Assembly: GCA_934623575.1 (NCBI GenBank)
Contig: CAKTVL010000003.1
Span: forward strand, 1 to 64,000
Direction of reading: 5' to 3'
DNA length: 64,000 bases
DNA from: an uncultured Oscillospiraceae bacterium
Lineage (GTDB): Bacteria > Bacillota > Clostridia > Oscillospirales > Oscillospiraceae
The notes under the pieces are model-generated. The model had not been told where the DNA came from and did no database searches. It saw nothing but the letters and a program-made list of their open reading frames with translations. Positions 42,919 through 52,176 of the stretch are shown piece by piece (the stretch's first letter is position 1; each line of letters begins with the position of its first letter). Made by a program: the position numbers and the translations under genes.

Positions 42919-44478
42919 TTATTTCGCGTACTCCACGACCTTGGTCTCCCGCAGGACGTGGACCTTGATCTGGCCGGGATACTCCAGCTCGCTCTCGATG
43001 CGCTTGGCCAGCTCGCGGGCCAGAATGACCATCTCGTCCTCGCTGACCTGCTCGGGCCTGACCATGACGCGGACCTCGCGGCCGGCCTGGATGGCGTAGC
43101 TCTTCTCCACGCCGGGATAGCTGCCGGTGATCTCCTCCAGCTTTTCCAGACGCTTGATGTAGTTCTCCAGATTCTCGCGGCGGGCGCCGGGACGGGCGGC
43201 GGAAATGGCATCCGCTGCCTGCACCAGGCAGGCCACCAGTGTCCGGCACTCCACGTCGCCGTGGTGGGCCTGGATGGCGTGGATGATGTCCTCTTTTTCC
43301 CGATACTTGCGGGCGTATTCCACGCCCAGCGCCACGTGGGTGCCCTCGAACTCGTGGTCCAGGGCCTTGCCGATGTCGTGGAGCAGACCGGCGCGCTTGG
43401 CGGCGGTGACGTCCGCGCCCAGCTCGGCGGCCATCATGCCGGCGATGTGGCTGACCTCGATGGAGTGCTGCAGCACGTTCTGGCCGTAGCTGGTGCGGTA
43501 GTGCAGCTTGCCCAGCAGCTTCTGCAGCTCCGGGTGCAGACCGCGGACGCCGGTCTCCAGCACGGCGCGCTCGCCCTCGGCGCGGATGACGCCGTCCACC
43601 TCGCGGCGGGCCTTCTCCACCATCTCCTCGATGTGGGTGGGGTGGATGCGGCCGTCGGCGATCAGCTTCTCCAGCGCCAGGCGGGCCACCTCGCGGCGGA
43701 CCGGCTCGAAGCAGGAGACGGTGATGGCCTCGGGGGTGTCGTCGATGATCAGATCGGCGCCGGTGAGGGTCTCCAGCGTGCGGATGTTGCGGCCCTCGCG
43801 GCCGATGATGCGGCCCTTCATCTCATCGTTTGGCAGGGGCACCACGCTGACGGTGATCTCGGCCACATGGTCGGCGGCGCACCGCTGGATGGCGGTGGCC
43901 ACGATCTCGCGGGCGCGCTGATCGGCCTCGTCCTTGGCACGGGCCTCGATCTCCTTGATCTTCAGCGCCGTCTCGTGGGTGACCTCGGACTCCACCTGGG
44001 CGATCAGGTAATCCTTGGCCTGATCGGCGGTGAAGCCGGAGATGCGCTCCAGCATTTCGGTCTGGCTGCGCTTGATGAGCTTGATCTCCTCCTGCTCCTT
44101 GTCCATGGCGGCATGCTTCTGGGCAAGGGCTTCCTCTTTCTTCTCGATCATCTCGGTCTTGTGGTCGAGATTCTCTTCCTTCTGCTGCAGACGGCGTTCC
44201 TGCTTCTGCTGCTCGGCGCGGCGTTCCTTGACTTCCTTCTCGTACTCGCTGCGGTTTTTCAAAATCTCTTCTTTTGCTTCCAGGAGTGCTTCACGCTTCT
44301 TGTTTTCAGAGCTCTTGATGGCCTCGTTGACGATACGCAGAGCTTCCTGCTCGGCGTCTTCGATCTTGCGCTGGTCGTTCTTTTCCTTGCGGCGGCGGAT
44401 CAGGGTGCAGGCCGCAAAGCCCAGAACGAAGGCGACAGCGAACGAGAGGATGGCCACGATCCAGCCTGTTGTGGTCAT
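42919..44478 (-). CDS. rny: Ribonuclease Y
   Basis: This protein of 519 residues has an N-terminal membrane anchor (about residues 5-26), a long charged coiled coil (about 30-150), a KH domain ([15 protein letters not shown]) and an HD domain with [12 protein letters not shown]. It is the membrane-bound endoribonuclease that starts mRNA decay in many Firmicutes. Length matches the family. It has its own promoter and terminator. Confidence 0.97.
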   Translation of the reverse strand: MTTTGWIVAILSFAVAFVLGFAACTLIRRRKEKNDQRKIEDAEQEALRIVNEAIKSSENKKREALLEAKEEILKNRSEYEKEVKERRAEQQKQERRLQQKEENLDHKTEMIEKKEEALAQKHAAMDKEQEEIKLIKRSQTEMLERISGFTADQAKDYLIAQVESEVTHETALKIKEIEARAKDEADQRAREIVATAIQRCAADHVAEITVSVVPLPNDEMKGRIIGREGRNIRTLETLTGADLIIDDTPEAITVSCFEPVRREVARLALEKLIADGRIHPTHIEEMVEKARREVDGVIRAEGERAVLETGVRGLHPELQKLLGKLHYRTSYGQNVLQHSIEVSHIAGMMAAELGADVTAAKRAGLLHDIGKALDHEFEGTHVALGVEYARKYREKEDIIHAIQAHHGDVECRTLVACLVQAADAISAARPGARRENLENYIKRLEKLEEITGSYPGVEKSYAIQAGREVRVMVRPEQVSEDEMVILARELAKRIESELEYPGQIKVHVLRETKVVEYAK

Positions 44479-44586
44479 GGTACATTCCTCCTATGTTGTG
44501 ATGGGTATTTTGTGTCGGCACAAAATGTGGTGCCGGATGATAACCGGGGCGAAAAGGCTCCTAAGCCCCGATGATGATCCTTTACT

Positions 44587-44615
44587 ATATTAAACATGTT
44601 ATGGTCAACTGTCAA
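44587..44615 (-). promoter_or_regulatory. Promoter of rny
   Basis: The -35 TTGACA (44610-44615) and -10 TAATAT (44587-44592) have a 17-bp spacer on the minus strand, about 109 bases before the start codon. The 300-bp spacer 44479-44785 otherwise holds repeat copy B and nothing coding. Confidence 0.75.
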
Positions 44616-44694
44616 GGGCAAAGTAAACTTTTCTGCTGTCGATTTTCAGACAGGATGTTGAGTTTGTAGGGGGAAAAATCTATCGGCGGAGAGA

Positions 44695-44770
44695 TCTTTC
44701 GCCAGGACGAGGCGCGGACGCGCCGCCATACTTTCTGTATGGCAAGCGGCCGGAACGAAGCGGTGGCGGG
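44695..44770. repeat. Dispersed palindromic element, copy B
   Basis: This is the same element as copy A: TTTCGCC and GACGAGGCGCGG on the left, the centre GCCATAC-TTTCT-GTATGGC, and GGAACGAAGCGGTGGCGGG on the right. It lies between the amidase stop and the rny promoter. The loop differs from copy A by one base while the stem is kept. Confidence 0.72.
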
Positions 44771-44785
44771 GGATGTCCCGCCGGG

Positions 44786-45529
44786 TCACTCAATGAAATC
44801 CGCGTAGGCATACCCCAGCCGGCCATTGTACCCCACCGTGTACCAGTCCTGATAGCGGCCGTAGACGGTGAGGGACGCGCCGTTGGGCAGAAGGGCGACC
44901 ACCTCCGCCCGGGTGCCGGGGGCGGCGCGGAGGTTCAGGGGCCCGCCGCCGGGGGTATGGACGGTGCCGGGGCGGGGCGTCAGGGGCGTGACAAAGGGCA
45001 GGGAGAAGTACTCCGTCAGAGAGAGCACCAGGTTGGCGGCGATGGACTGGATGCTGCTCTCGATCCAGCGGGCGTCGGCGGGGTTGTCGTGGTAGCCCAG
45101 CTCCAGCAGGACGGAGGGCATGTAGGGCTGGCGCACCTCGCCCAGGGTGGTGGTGGCCCGGGCGTAGACCTGATCGGGCAGCGGATAGATGGATTTGAGG
45201 TTCTTCACGAAGATGTCCGCCGCCCGGCGGCCGTTGGCACTGGTGGGGTAGTAGAAGGCGATGACGCCGCGGACGGTGCCCTCGCGGGTGCCGTCGGTGC
45301 TGCCGTTGGAGTGGAGGGCCAGGTAGAAGTCGTAGCTGCCGGAATTGGCCAGGCGGATGGACGAGGCGGCGGTCATGTCGGGGGTGTTGCGGGTGAAGCG
45401 GATGGTGTTGGCCAGAAGATAGGGCTCCATGGCATCGGCGATGAGGTTCATGAAGTACTCCTCAGAGCCGTTTCCGGTGATGTAGGGGTTGTACTCCTGG
45501 GTGGACGGGCTTAAAAAAATACGCGGCAT
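44786..45529 (-). CDS. N-acetylmuramoyl-L-alanine amidase (Amidase_3) with SH3b domain
   Basis: This protein of 247 residues has an Amidase_3 domain with the zinc ligands in GNGSEEYFMNLI (Glu) and ALHSNGS (His) and the catalytic Glu in SVLLELGYHDN. A C-terminal bacterial SH3 domain (LNLRAAPGTRAEVVALLPNG) follows. The first zinc ligand, usually a His near the N-terminus, is not obvious (LSPSTQEYNPY). There is no signal peptide or membrane segment. It could be an endolysin-like or sporulation amidase. TAGGAGG precedes the ATG. Confidence 0.85.
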   Translation of the reverse strand: MPRIFLSPSTQEYNPYITGNGSEEYFMNLIADAMEPYLLANTIRFTRNTPDMTAASSIRLANSGSYDFYLALHSNGSTDGTREGTVRGVIAFYYPTSANGRRAADIFVKNLKSIYPLPDQVYARATTTLGEVRQPYMPSVLLELGYHDNPADARWIESSIQSIAANLVLSLTEYFSLPFVTPLTPRPGTVHTPGGGPLNLRAAPGTRAEVVALLPNGASLTVYGRYQDWYTVGYNGRLGYAYADFIE

Positions 45530-45628
45530 GGCAGTTTTCCTCCTATATTTTCTTGTACATTGTATGGATATATGCCGGGCTTTGTGCTATACTTAAGAGA
45601 AATTTTCCCGCGAAAAGGAGTATTTGCC

Positions 45629-46861
45629 ATGAAAGCTGCCAGACCGTATCCCATCGTCACCATCACGCCCAAGGGCGAAAAGGCCATCACCGGCGGGCAC
45701 CCGTGGGTGTATGAGGGCGAGGTGCTGGCTGTGGCTGGCGCGGCGGAGGACGGCGCGCTGGTGGACGTGGTGTCCAAAAAGGGCAGCTGGCTGGGCTGCG
45801 GGTTCTACAACAGCACGTCCAAGATCCGGGTGCGGCTGGTGACCCGGAACGCCAACGACGACCCGGCGGGCGACGCCTTCTGGGAGCGGCGGCTGCGCTA
45901 CGCCTGGGAGTACCGCAAAACGGTGATGGGCGAGACGGACAGCCGGTGCTGCCGCATCATCTTCGGCGAGGCGGACGGCTTTCCGGGATTGACAGTGGAC
46001 CGGTTCGAGGGCGTGCTGGTGGCCCAGGTGCTGAGCCTGGGCATGGAGCGCATCAAAGCGCGGGTGCTGTCCCTGCTGGTGCGCCTTCTGCGGGAGGACG
46101 GGCAGGCGATACGGGGCGTATATGAGCGCAACGACGTGGCCATCCGGGAGCTGGAGGGCATGGCCCAGGGCAAGGGCTGGCTGGCTCTGCCGGGAGAGGA
46201 GCTGCCGGAGGGCACCACCGAGGACATCACGGAAAACGGCATCGCGTACACCGTGGACTTCGAAAACGGGCAGAAAACCGGGTTCTTCCTGGATCAGAAG
46301 TATAACCGGCTGGCGGTGGCCAGGCTGGCCAGGGGCAAGACGGTGCTGGACTGCTTCACCCACACGGGGTCCTTCGCGCTGAACGCCGCCAGGGGCGGGG
46401 CAAAGCACGTCACCGCCGTGGACGTGTCGCAGTTCGCGGTGGACTGCGCAGCAGAGAACGCCCGGCGCAACGGGCTGGGCGGCGTGATGGAGTGCGTGTG
46501 CGCCAACGTGTTCGACCTGCTGCCGCAGCTGGCGCAGCAGCCACGGAAATACGATTTCATCATTCTGGACCCGCCGGCCTTCACCAAGAGCCGCCGGACC
46601 ATACATAACGCCATGACCGGGTACAAGGAGATCAACTACCGGGCCATGAAGCTGCTGCCCCGGGGCGGGTATCTGGCCACCTGCTCGTGCAGCCACTTCG
46701 CGTCGGAGGAGCTGTTCGTGAGGATGCTGCGGGAGGCGGCCCACGACGCCGGGGTGCAGCTGCGGCAGATCGAGGCGCGGCAGCAGTGCGCCGACCACCC
46801 CATCCTGTGGGGTGTGGAGGAGACCAATTATCTGAAGTTTTATATCTTTCAGGTGGTGTGA
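45629..46861 (+). CDS. Class I SAM-dependent rRNA methyltransferase (RlmI-like)
   Basis: This protein of 410 residues has an N-terminal PUA domain (EKAITGGHPWVYEGEV) and a Rossmann methyltransferase domain with DFENGQKTGFFLDQ, DCFTHTGSFALNAA, and the LDPPAF motif of m5C RNA enzymes. RlmI makes m5C1962 in 23S rRNA. The start at 45629 follows AAAAGGAG by 7 bases; the open frame further up begins before the likely -10 box (TATACT at 45588-45593). It is divergent from the amidase gene. Confidence 0.9.
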   Translation: MKAARPYPIVTITPKGEKAITGGHPWVYEGEVLAVAGAAEDGALVDVVSKKGSWLGCGFYNSTSKIRVRLVTRNANDDPAGDAFWERRLRYAWEYRKTVMGETDSRCCRIIFGEADGFPGLTVDRFEGVLVAQVLSLGMERIKARVLSLLVRLLREDGQAIRGVYERNDVAIRELEGMAQGKGWLALPGEELPEGTTEDITENGIAYTVDFENGQKTGFFLDQKYNRLAVARLARGKTVLDCFTHTGSFALNAARGGAKHVTAVDVSQFAVDCAAENARRNGLGGVMECVCANVFDLLPQLAQQPRKYDFIILDPPAFTKSRRTIHNAMTGYKEINYRAMKLLPRGGYLATCSCSHFASEELFVRMLREAAHDAGVQLRQIEARQQCADHPILWGVEETNYLKFYIFQVV

Positions 46862-46872
46862 CGGGGTTTTTG

Positions 46873-46901
46873 TTGCCATCGCGGCAAACGTGTGGTATTC
46901 T
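46873..46901 (+). promoter_or_regulatory. Promoter of the HAD-to-coaD operon
   Basis: The -35 TTGCCA (46873-46878) and -10 TATTCT (46896-46901) have a 17-bp spacer. Confidence 0.6.
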
Positions 46902-46938
46902 GCTGTGTATGGCATTTTCCCGCGAAGGAGGCGGTTTC

Positions 46939-47739
46939 TTGACGGAGTTACAGGACAAGCGGCTGTTCCTGCTGGACATGGACGGCACCATCTATCTGGA
47001 CGACCGGCTGTTTGATGGCGTGATCCCCTTTCTGGCGCGCATACGGGAAAAGGGCGGGCGGTATCTGTTTTTGACCAACAACTCCTCCCGGGGCGTGGAG
47101 AGCTACATGGAAAAGCTGGCGGGCATGGGCATCGCCACCAGGCCGGAGGACTATCTGACCTCCGTAGACGCCACCATCGAGGCGCTGCGGCGGGACTATC
47201 CGGGCAAGCGGTGCTATGTGCAGGGGACGGCGTCCTTCCGCGGCCAGCTGGAGGCGGCGGGGATACCCGTGGCCTGCGGCCGGGAGGACGGCGCCGAGGT
47301 GCTGGTCAGCGGCTTTGACCGGGAGCTGACGTTTCAGAAGCTGGAGGACGCCTGCATCCTGCTGAACCGCGGGCTGCCCTGGCTGGCCACCAACCCGGAC
47401 TGGGTATGCCCCACCTGGTACGGCAGCGTGCCGGACTGCGGCAGCGTGTGCGAAATGCTGCATCGGGCTACCGGGCGGGAGCCGGTGTTCATTGGCAAGC
47501 CCCAGCCGGCCATGGCGCGCCTGGCGCTGGTGCGGACGGGCTATCCGCCGGAGGCGGCGGTGCTGATCGGCGACCGGCTGTACACCGACATCGCCTGCGC
47601 GGCAAATGCGGGCATCGACAGCATTTTCGTGCTGTCCGGCGAGGGAAAGGCCGGGGACATAGAACAGGAGGACATCCACCCCACCTGGGTGTATGACGAT
47701 ATAAACGCGGTATTCCGCGCATGGGAGGAAACACCATGA
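46939..47739 (+). CDS. HAD-IIA family phosphatase (NagD/AraL-like)
   Basis: This protein of 266 residues has the nucleophile motif FLLDMDGTIYLD (Asp13, Asp15), TNNSSRG, a HAD cap and IGKPQPAM, with IGDRLYTDIACAANAGI at the end. The IIA class acts on small phosphate esters such as p-nitrophenyl phosphate or phosphoglycolate. I chose the TTG at 46939 with GAAGGAGG 8 bases ahead; an ATG at 46909 is only 8 bases from the -10 box and has no site. It overlaps the transporter start by 4 bases. Confidence 0.87.
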   Translation: MTELQDKRLFLLDMDGTIYLDDRLFDGVIPFLARIREKGGRYLFLTNNSSRGVESYMEKLAGMGIATRPEDYLTSVDATIEALRRDYPGKRCYVQGTASFRGQLEAAGIPVACGREDGAEVLVSGFDRELTFQKLEDACILLNRGLPWLATNPDWVCPTWYGSVPDCGSVCEMLHRATGREPVFIGKPQPAMARLALVRTGYPPEAAVLIGDRLYTDIACAANAGIDSIFVLSGEGKAGDIEQEDIHPTWVYDDINAVFRAWEETP

Positions 47740-49343
47740 AGCTCAGTTACAAACGCACGATACTGGTCGGCTTTGCCTTCTTTCTCATCTGCGCCTTCTG
47801 GCAGGCCTATGACAACACCGTGCCGCTGATCCTGACCAACAAGTTCGGCATGAGCCAGACCTGGTCCGGCGTGATCATGGCCATGGACAACGTGCTGGCG
47901 CTGTTCCTGCTGCCGCTGTTCGGGCACATCTCGGACAAGTGCACCCACCCCAAAGGACGGCGGACGCCCTTCATCGTGGTGGGCACGCTGGTGGCCGCCA
48001 TCGCGCTGATCGCGCTGTCCTTTGCGGACAACGCCCAGCTGAAGCGGCTGGACAAGGTGTCCGCCATCGACGACCCGGCGGCGCTGTCGGTGATCTATCA
48101 GGAGCAGAAGGACGCCACACTGCTGTCCCCCAGCGGGGAGAGCTTTATCCTGGGTCACAAATTCACGGAGGCGGAGTTCACCGCCATCCGCAGCCAGACC
48201 GTCAACAGCGAGGGCAAGACCGTCACCGACCCGGCGTACACCAACTGCGTGGTGCCGGCGCGGCAGGCCTGCGCCCGGGACGTGGCGGCGGCGCACCCCG
48301 GCGCGCTGGCGGTGTTCGTGGCGCTGCTGCTGATCATTCTGCTGAGCATGGCCACCTTCCGCTCCCCGGCGGTGGCGCTGATGCCGGACGTGACGCCCAA
48401 GCCCCTGCGGTCCAGGGCCAACGCCGTCATCAACCTGATGGGCAGCGCCGGCGGCATCATCGTGCTGGCGCTGGGCATGGTGTTCGCCACGGCGTCGGTC
48501 AGCAACAGCATGATGAGCTACACCGGCTATTTCGGCGTCATCGCGGCGCTGATGCTCTCGGCACTGGTGGTGTTCATGCTGACGGTGCGGGAGCCGGAGT
48601 GGGCCGCGGAGATGCAGGCGCAGTCCGCGGCGGCGGGCATCACGGACGAGGCGGACGAGACGCCCGGCGGCGAGGGCCGCAGGCTGTCCGCCGACGAGGT
48701 GAAGAGCCTGCTGCTGATCCTGCTGAGCATCGTGCTGTGGTTCTTCGGCTACAACGCCGTGACCAGCAAGTACTCGGTGTACGCCAGCAACATCCTGCAC
48801 AAGGACTATAACCTGACGCTGATCATCGCCCAGGCGGCGGCCATCGTGGCCTATCTGCCGGTGGGCTTCATCGCCGGGAAGATCGGGCGGAAAAAGACCA
48901 TTCTGGCGGGCGTGGTGATGCTGACCGCGGCCTTCGGCGTGGCAGGCTTCCTGACCGCCGACAGCCCCACTATGCTGATGAACGCCATGTTCGCCCTGGC
49001 GGGCATCGGCTGGGCCACCATCAACGTGAACTCGTTCCCCATGGTGGTGGAGCTGGCCAACGGCAGCGACGTGGGCAAGTACACGGGCTTTTACTACACG
49101 GCGTCCATGGCGGCGCAGGTGGCCACGCCCATGGTGTCCGGCCTGCTGATGGATAAATTCGGGATGCACGTGCTGTTCCCCTACGCGGCGGTGTTCACGA
49201 CGCTGGCCTTTGTGACCATGCTGTTCGTGAAGCACGGCGACCGCAAGGACGCGCCGGTGAAGGGCATCCCAGCGGAGACGGACGCGGCGGAGAACGCCGC
49301 GGCGGACATCGACACAACGGTGGAGGAGTTGACGAACGAGTGA
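47736..49343 (+). CDS. MFS transporter
   Basis: This protein of 535 residues has about twelve membrane segments. The N-terminus reads TILVGFAFFLICAFWQAYDNTVP, followed by the MFS A-like motif FGHISDKCTHPKGRRTP between helices 2 and 3. A large polar insert of about 75 residues lies between helices 3 and 4 region (residues about 95-175). The pattern is near the SLC45/GPH-like sugar transporters; the substrate is unknown. GGGAGGA precedes the ATG. It lies between the phosphatase and GDPD genes with overlaps on both sides. Confidence 0.88.
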   Translation: MKLSYKRTILVGFAFFLICAFWQAYDNTVPLILTNKFGMSQTWSGVIMAMDNVLALFLLPLFGHISDKCTHPKGRRTPFIVVGTLVAAIALIALSFADNAQLKRLDKVSAIDDPAALSVIYQEQKDATLLSPSGESFILGHKFTEAEFTAIRSQTVNSEGKTVTDPAYTNCVVPARQACARDVAAAHPGALAVFVALLLIILLSMATFRSPAVALMPDVTPKPLRSRANAVINLMGSAGGIIVLALGMVFATASVSNSMMSYTGYFGVIAALMLSALVVFMLTVREPEWAAEMQAQSAAAGITDEADETPGGEGRRLSADEVKSLLLILLSIVLWFFGYNAVTSKYSVYASNILHKDYNLTLIIAQAAAIVAYLPVGFIAGKIGRKKTILAGVVMLTAAFGVAGFLTADSPTMLMNAMFALAGIGWATINVNSFPMVVELANGSDVGKYTGFYYTASMAAQVATPMVSGLLMDKFGMHVLFPYAAVFTTLAFVTMLFVKHGDRKDAPVKGIPAETDAAENAAADIDTTVEELTNE

Positions 49344-50176
49344 TGAAAGCAATCCTTATTATCGTGATCGTATTGCTGGTGCTGTTCTGGCTGTATCTGC
49401 TGTGCCTGCGGTGCAGGCGCGGCCATGCGGACTGGGCGCACTTCAGAAAGTGGCGCTATGCCCACCGGGGCCTGCACGACAGGGAGAAGGGCATCCCGGA
49501 GAACTCCATGGCTGCCTTCAAGCGGGCGGCGGCCAACGGCTTCGGCGCGGAGCTGGACGTACACCTGATGAAGGACGGCAGGCTGGCCGTGATCCACGAC
49601 GCCAGCCTGCTGCGGACGGCGGGCGCGGAGGTGTTTATCGAGGACCTGACGGCGGAGGAGCTGGAAAATTACCGGCTGGAGGGCACGGAGCAGCGCATCC
49701 CCCTGCTGGAGGAGGTGCTGCCGCTGTTCACCGGCCGCGCGCCGGTGATCGTGGAGCTGAAGGCCGAGCGGGGCAACGCCGAGGCGCTGGCCGCGGCCAC
49801 CTGTAAGATACTGGACAAGCACAAGGGCGAGTACTGCGTGGAGTCCTTCGACCCCCGGTGCCTGATGTGGCTGTGGCAGAACCGTCCGGACGTGATCCGG
49901 GGCCAGCTCAGCGAGAACTTCACCGCCCACGGCGACGCCCAGGACCTGCCGGGCGGCATCCGGTGGATATTGACCAACCTGCTGCTGAACGTGCGGACAC
50001 GACCGGACTTCATCGCCTATCGGTTCGAGGACCGGGGCAACCTGTCGCTGAAGCTGTGCCGGAGTTTTTACAAGGTGCAGGAGGCCAGCTGGACCGTGCG
50101 GGACAAGGCCGTTATGGAGCAGGCGGAGGCGGCCGGGAATCTGGTCATCTTTGAAAATTTCGACCCCAGGGGGTAA
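49343..50176 (+). CDS. Glycerophosphodiester phosphodiesterase
   Basis: This GDPD-domain protein of 277 residues has an N-terminal membrane helix (AILIIVIVLLVLFWLYLL) and the catalytic HRG in YAHRGLHD, followed by ENSMAAFKRAAANGFGAELDVHLMKDG with the metal-binding Glu/Asp pair. It hydrolyses glycerophosphodiesters from membrane lipids to glycerol 3-phosphate. The ATG at 49343 overlaps the transporter stop (TGATG). A GTG one codon earlier is an alternative start. Confidence 0.9.
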   Translation: MKAILIIVIVLLVLFWLYLLCLRCRRGHADWAHFRKWRYAHRGLHDREKGIPENSMAAFKRAAANGFGAELDVHLMKDGRLAVIHDASLLRTAGAEVFIEDLTAEELENYRLEGTEQRIPLLEEVLPLFTGRAPVIVELKAERGNAEALAAATCKILDKHKGEYCVESFDPRCLMWLWQNRPDVIRGQLSENFTAHGDAQDLPGGIRWILTNLLLNVRTRPDFIAYRFEDRGNLSLKLCRSFYKVQEASWTVRDKAVMEQAEAAGNLVIFENFDPRG

Positions 50177-50182
50177 GAGCGT

Positions 50183-50740
50183 ATGCGAGTGATCACGGGA
50201 ACTGCCAGAGGCAGGGTACTGAAGGAGCTGGAGGGGCTGGAGACCCGTCCCACCACCGGAAAGGTGAAGGAGAGCCTGTTCTCCATCATCCAGTTCGACA
50301 TCGAGGGGCGCCGGGTGCTGGACATGTTCGCCGGCACCGGGCAGCTGGGCATCGAGGCCCTGAGCCGCGGCGCGGCGGAGTGCGTGTTTATCGACCGACG
50401 GGCGGACGCGGTGAAGCTGATACAGGAGAATCTGGCGCTGTGCCGTCTGGCGGACCGGGCCAGGGTGCGGCAGGGTGACGCACTGCCCTATCTGCGCAGC
50501 GGAGAGAAGTTCGACATCGTGTTTCTGGACCCGCCCTACGCCAGTGGGCTGCTGCAGCAGGCGCTGACGGACATCGCGGCGTTTGACATTTGCCGCGCAC
50601 ATGGTATAATCATAGCGGAGAGCGCGGCGGACACGGTGCTGCCGGAGATGCCCGCGCCCTATGCCCTGTATCGGGAATACAAATACGGTAAGATCAAGCT
50701 GACGGTGTACCATCGCGGCGGAAACGAGGAAGCGGAATGA
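50183..50740 (+). CDS. rsmD: 16S rRNA (guanine966-N2)-methyltransferase
   Basis: This protein of 185 residues starts MRVITGTARGRVLKELEG. The ETRPTTGKVKESLFSII motif, LDMFAGTGQLGIEALSRG SAM loop and the FLDPPYASG catalytic motif of N2-guanine methyltransferases are all present. It modifies G966 of 16S rRNA. It overlaps coaD by 4 bases, the classical rsmD-coaD pairing. Confidence 0.95.
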   Translation: MRVITGTARGRVLKELEGLETRPTTGKVKESLFSIIQFDIEGRRVLDMFAGTGQLGIEALSRGAAECVFIDRRADAVKLIQENLALCRLADRARVRQGDALPYLRSGEKFDIVFLDPPYASGLLQQALTDIAAFDICRAHGIIIAESAADTVLPEMPAPYALYREYKYGKIKLTVYHRGGNEEAE

Positions 50741-51216
50741 ATATCGCCATTTACCCCGGCAGCTTTGACCCCATCACCCTGGGCCACCTGGATATCATCC
50801 GGCGCGCTGCCCGGTGCTTCGACAAGGTGTGCGTGTGCGTGATGGTCAACTGCCAGAAGAAGCAGCCCATGTTCACGCCGGAGCGGCGGCTGGAGCTGAT
50901 CCGCCAGTCCGTGGCGGATGTGCCCAACGTGGAGGTGGAGAACTGGAGCGGCCTGCTGGCGGACTTCGCCCGCGAAAAGGGCGCGCACATTCTGGTAAAG
51001 GGCGTGCGCAACTGCGCCGACTGGGAGCTGGAAAACCAGATGGCGCGCATCAACGCCGGCATCTGCCCCGGACTGGAGACGGTGCTGCTGCCCGCCAGCG
51101 CGGAGTACGAGCACTTTAGCTCCACCATGGTGCGGGAGATGATCCGCTACCATCAGCCACTGGAAAAGTATGTACCGGCGCCGGTCGCCGAGGAATTGAC
51201 GCGGCAGCAGGGGTGA
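50737..51216 (+). CDS. coaD: Pantetheine-phosphate adenylyltransferase
   Basis: This protein of 159 residues has the nucleotidyltransferase motif GSFDPITLGHLDII (TxGH at 15-18 region), the VKGVRNCADWELENQMARIN substrate loop, and the C-terminal FSSTMVREMI (SSTxVR). It makes dephospho-CoA, the penultimate step of coenzyme A synthesis. Length and motifs match the family. Confidence 0.97.
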   Translation: MNIAIYPGSFDPITLGHLDIIRRAARCFDKVCVCVMVNCQKKQPMFTPERRLELIRQSVADVPNVEVENWSGLLADFAREKGAHILVKGVRNCADWELENQMARINAGICPGLETVLLPASAEYEHFSSTMVREMIRYHQPLEKYVPAPVAEELTRQQG

Positions 51217-51256
51217 GCCTCCCGCCGCCGACAAAAAGAAAGGAACGGACTGCACC

Positions 51257-51787
51257 ATGGAAGAGAAAGATGTACAGCGCCTTCTGGATATGCTCTATGG
51301 CATGATCGACGAGGCAAAAAGCGTGGCCTTCAGCTCTGACAAATGTATCATCGTCCGGGACGAGGCGCTGGATCTGCTGGACGAGATCCGCGCCAAGCTG
51401 CCTCTGGAGCTGAAGAAGGCGCAGGAGCTGATCGCCGCCCGCAGCGAATATGTGGCCGGCGCAAAAAAAGAGGCGGAGAGCATGCTCCGTCAGGCGGAGC
51501 TGGACGCCCGCACCATCGTATCCGAGAGCGAGACGCTGCAGCTGGCGCGCCAGAAGAGCAGCGAGATCATCCGCCGCGCCGAGGATCGCAGCAAGGAGCT
51601 GTATCACGTGGCCAACACCTATACCGAGGACGCGCTGCGCCGCACGGAGGAGGCCATCCAGGCCGCGCTGACCGAGGTGCAGGAGTCCCGCGCCCGGTTC
51701 CGCGCCGCCAGCAAGGAGCAGATGCAGGCACAGCGCCAGCAGCTGAACAGCTCTGCTGCGGAAAAAGGCGGCGACAGCCAGCAGTAA
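51257..51787 (+). CDS. Coiled-coil protein of unknown function
   Basis: This protein of 176 residues is almost entirely charged helix (RQAELDARTIVSESETLQLA; SKELYHVANTYTEDALRRTE), predicted coiled coil from about 50 to 165. It has no signal or membrane part. Similar proteins sit beside coaD in many Clostridia and are sometimes called ATP synthase B-like or DivIVA-like by composition only. I do not assign a function. AAAGGAACGG precedes the ATG. Confidence 0.75.
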   Translation: MEEKDVQRLLDMLYGMIDEAKSVAFSSDKCIIVRDEALDLLDEIRAKLPLELKKAQELIAARSEYVAGAKKEAESMLRQAELDARTIVSESETLQLARQKSSEIIRRAEDRSKELYHVANTYTEDALRRTEEAIQAALTEVQESRARFRAASKEQMQAQRQQLNSSAAEKGGDSQQ

Positions 51788-51909
51788 ACCGGCGGCGCTT
51801 TTCCACCGGAAGGGCGGCGCGGGCTGTATACTTTGTGGAAAATCTATAAAAACTGCGTAAATTTTTCTCCGATTTCCACAATGCAGCATTATATTGTACA
51901 GTTGCAGAC

Positions 51910-51944
51910 CGGCAGACACAAAATCTTGTGTCTGCCGTTTTTTT
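51910..51944 (+). terminator. Terminator before the dcw cluster
   Basis: The perfect stem CGGCAGACACAA/TTGTGTCTGCCG with a 4-base loop is followed by seven T residues. It ends the HAD-to-coiled-coil transcript. The spacer 51788-52176 also contains TTGTGGAAA and TTTCCACAA (51832-51840 and 51872-51880), the mraZ promoter and MraZ-box-like repeats; nothing in it looks coding. Confidence 0.92.
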
Positions 51945-52045
51945 GCGCCTTTTGCTCTGGAACAGGTGTTTCAAATCCGGCGGAAAAACCGGCGAAGCCT
52001 GTGGAAAACTCCGGCTTTGCGGCGGTTGGTAGACATAATTTGCGC

Positions 52046-52074
52046 TTGCATTTCCATTATGGATTATGTATACT
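52046..52074 (+). promoter_or_regulatory. Promoter of the mraZ/dcw operon
   Basis: The -35 TTGCAT (52046-52051) and -10 TATACT (52069-52074) have a 17-bp spacer, about 100 bases before mraZ. Confidence 0.8.
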
Positions 52075-52084
52075 AACCTCATTA

Positions 52085-52127
52085 GTGGTGAATTGTGGGG
52101 GCAATATCCACATTTGTGGGGAAGTGG
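52085..52127 (+). promoter_or_regulatory. MraZ-box-like GTGG repeats
   Basis: GTGG words start at 52085, 52095, 52116 and 52124, the first two 10 bp apart and the third 21 bp later. MraZ binds direct GTGGG-like repeats at about 10-bp spacing ahead of its own gene, so this is the expected autoregulatory site just downstream of the promoter. A copy near 52105 is missing. Confidence 0.55.
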
Positions 52128-52176
52128 CCCACGGTTTTCCGCCGGGGGACTATTTTTTTCGGAAGGAGGCGGCTCT

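Noticed and set aside
44786..45529. Prophage remnant because of the amidase
   Set aside because: Neighbours are housekeeping genes and no holin, capsid or integrase gene is present.
51832..52120. DnaA-box cluster or replication origin
   Set aside because: The TGTGGAAA and TATCCACA words are imperfect matches, there is no dnaA/dnaN nearby, and the GTGG repeats are better explained as MraZ sites.
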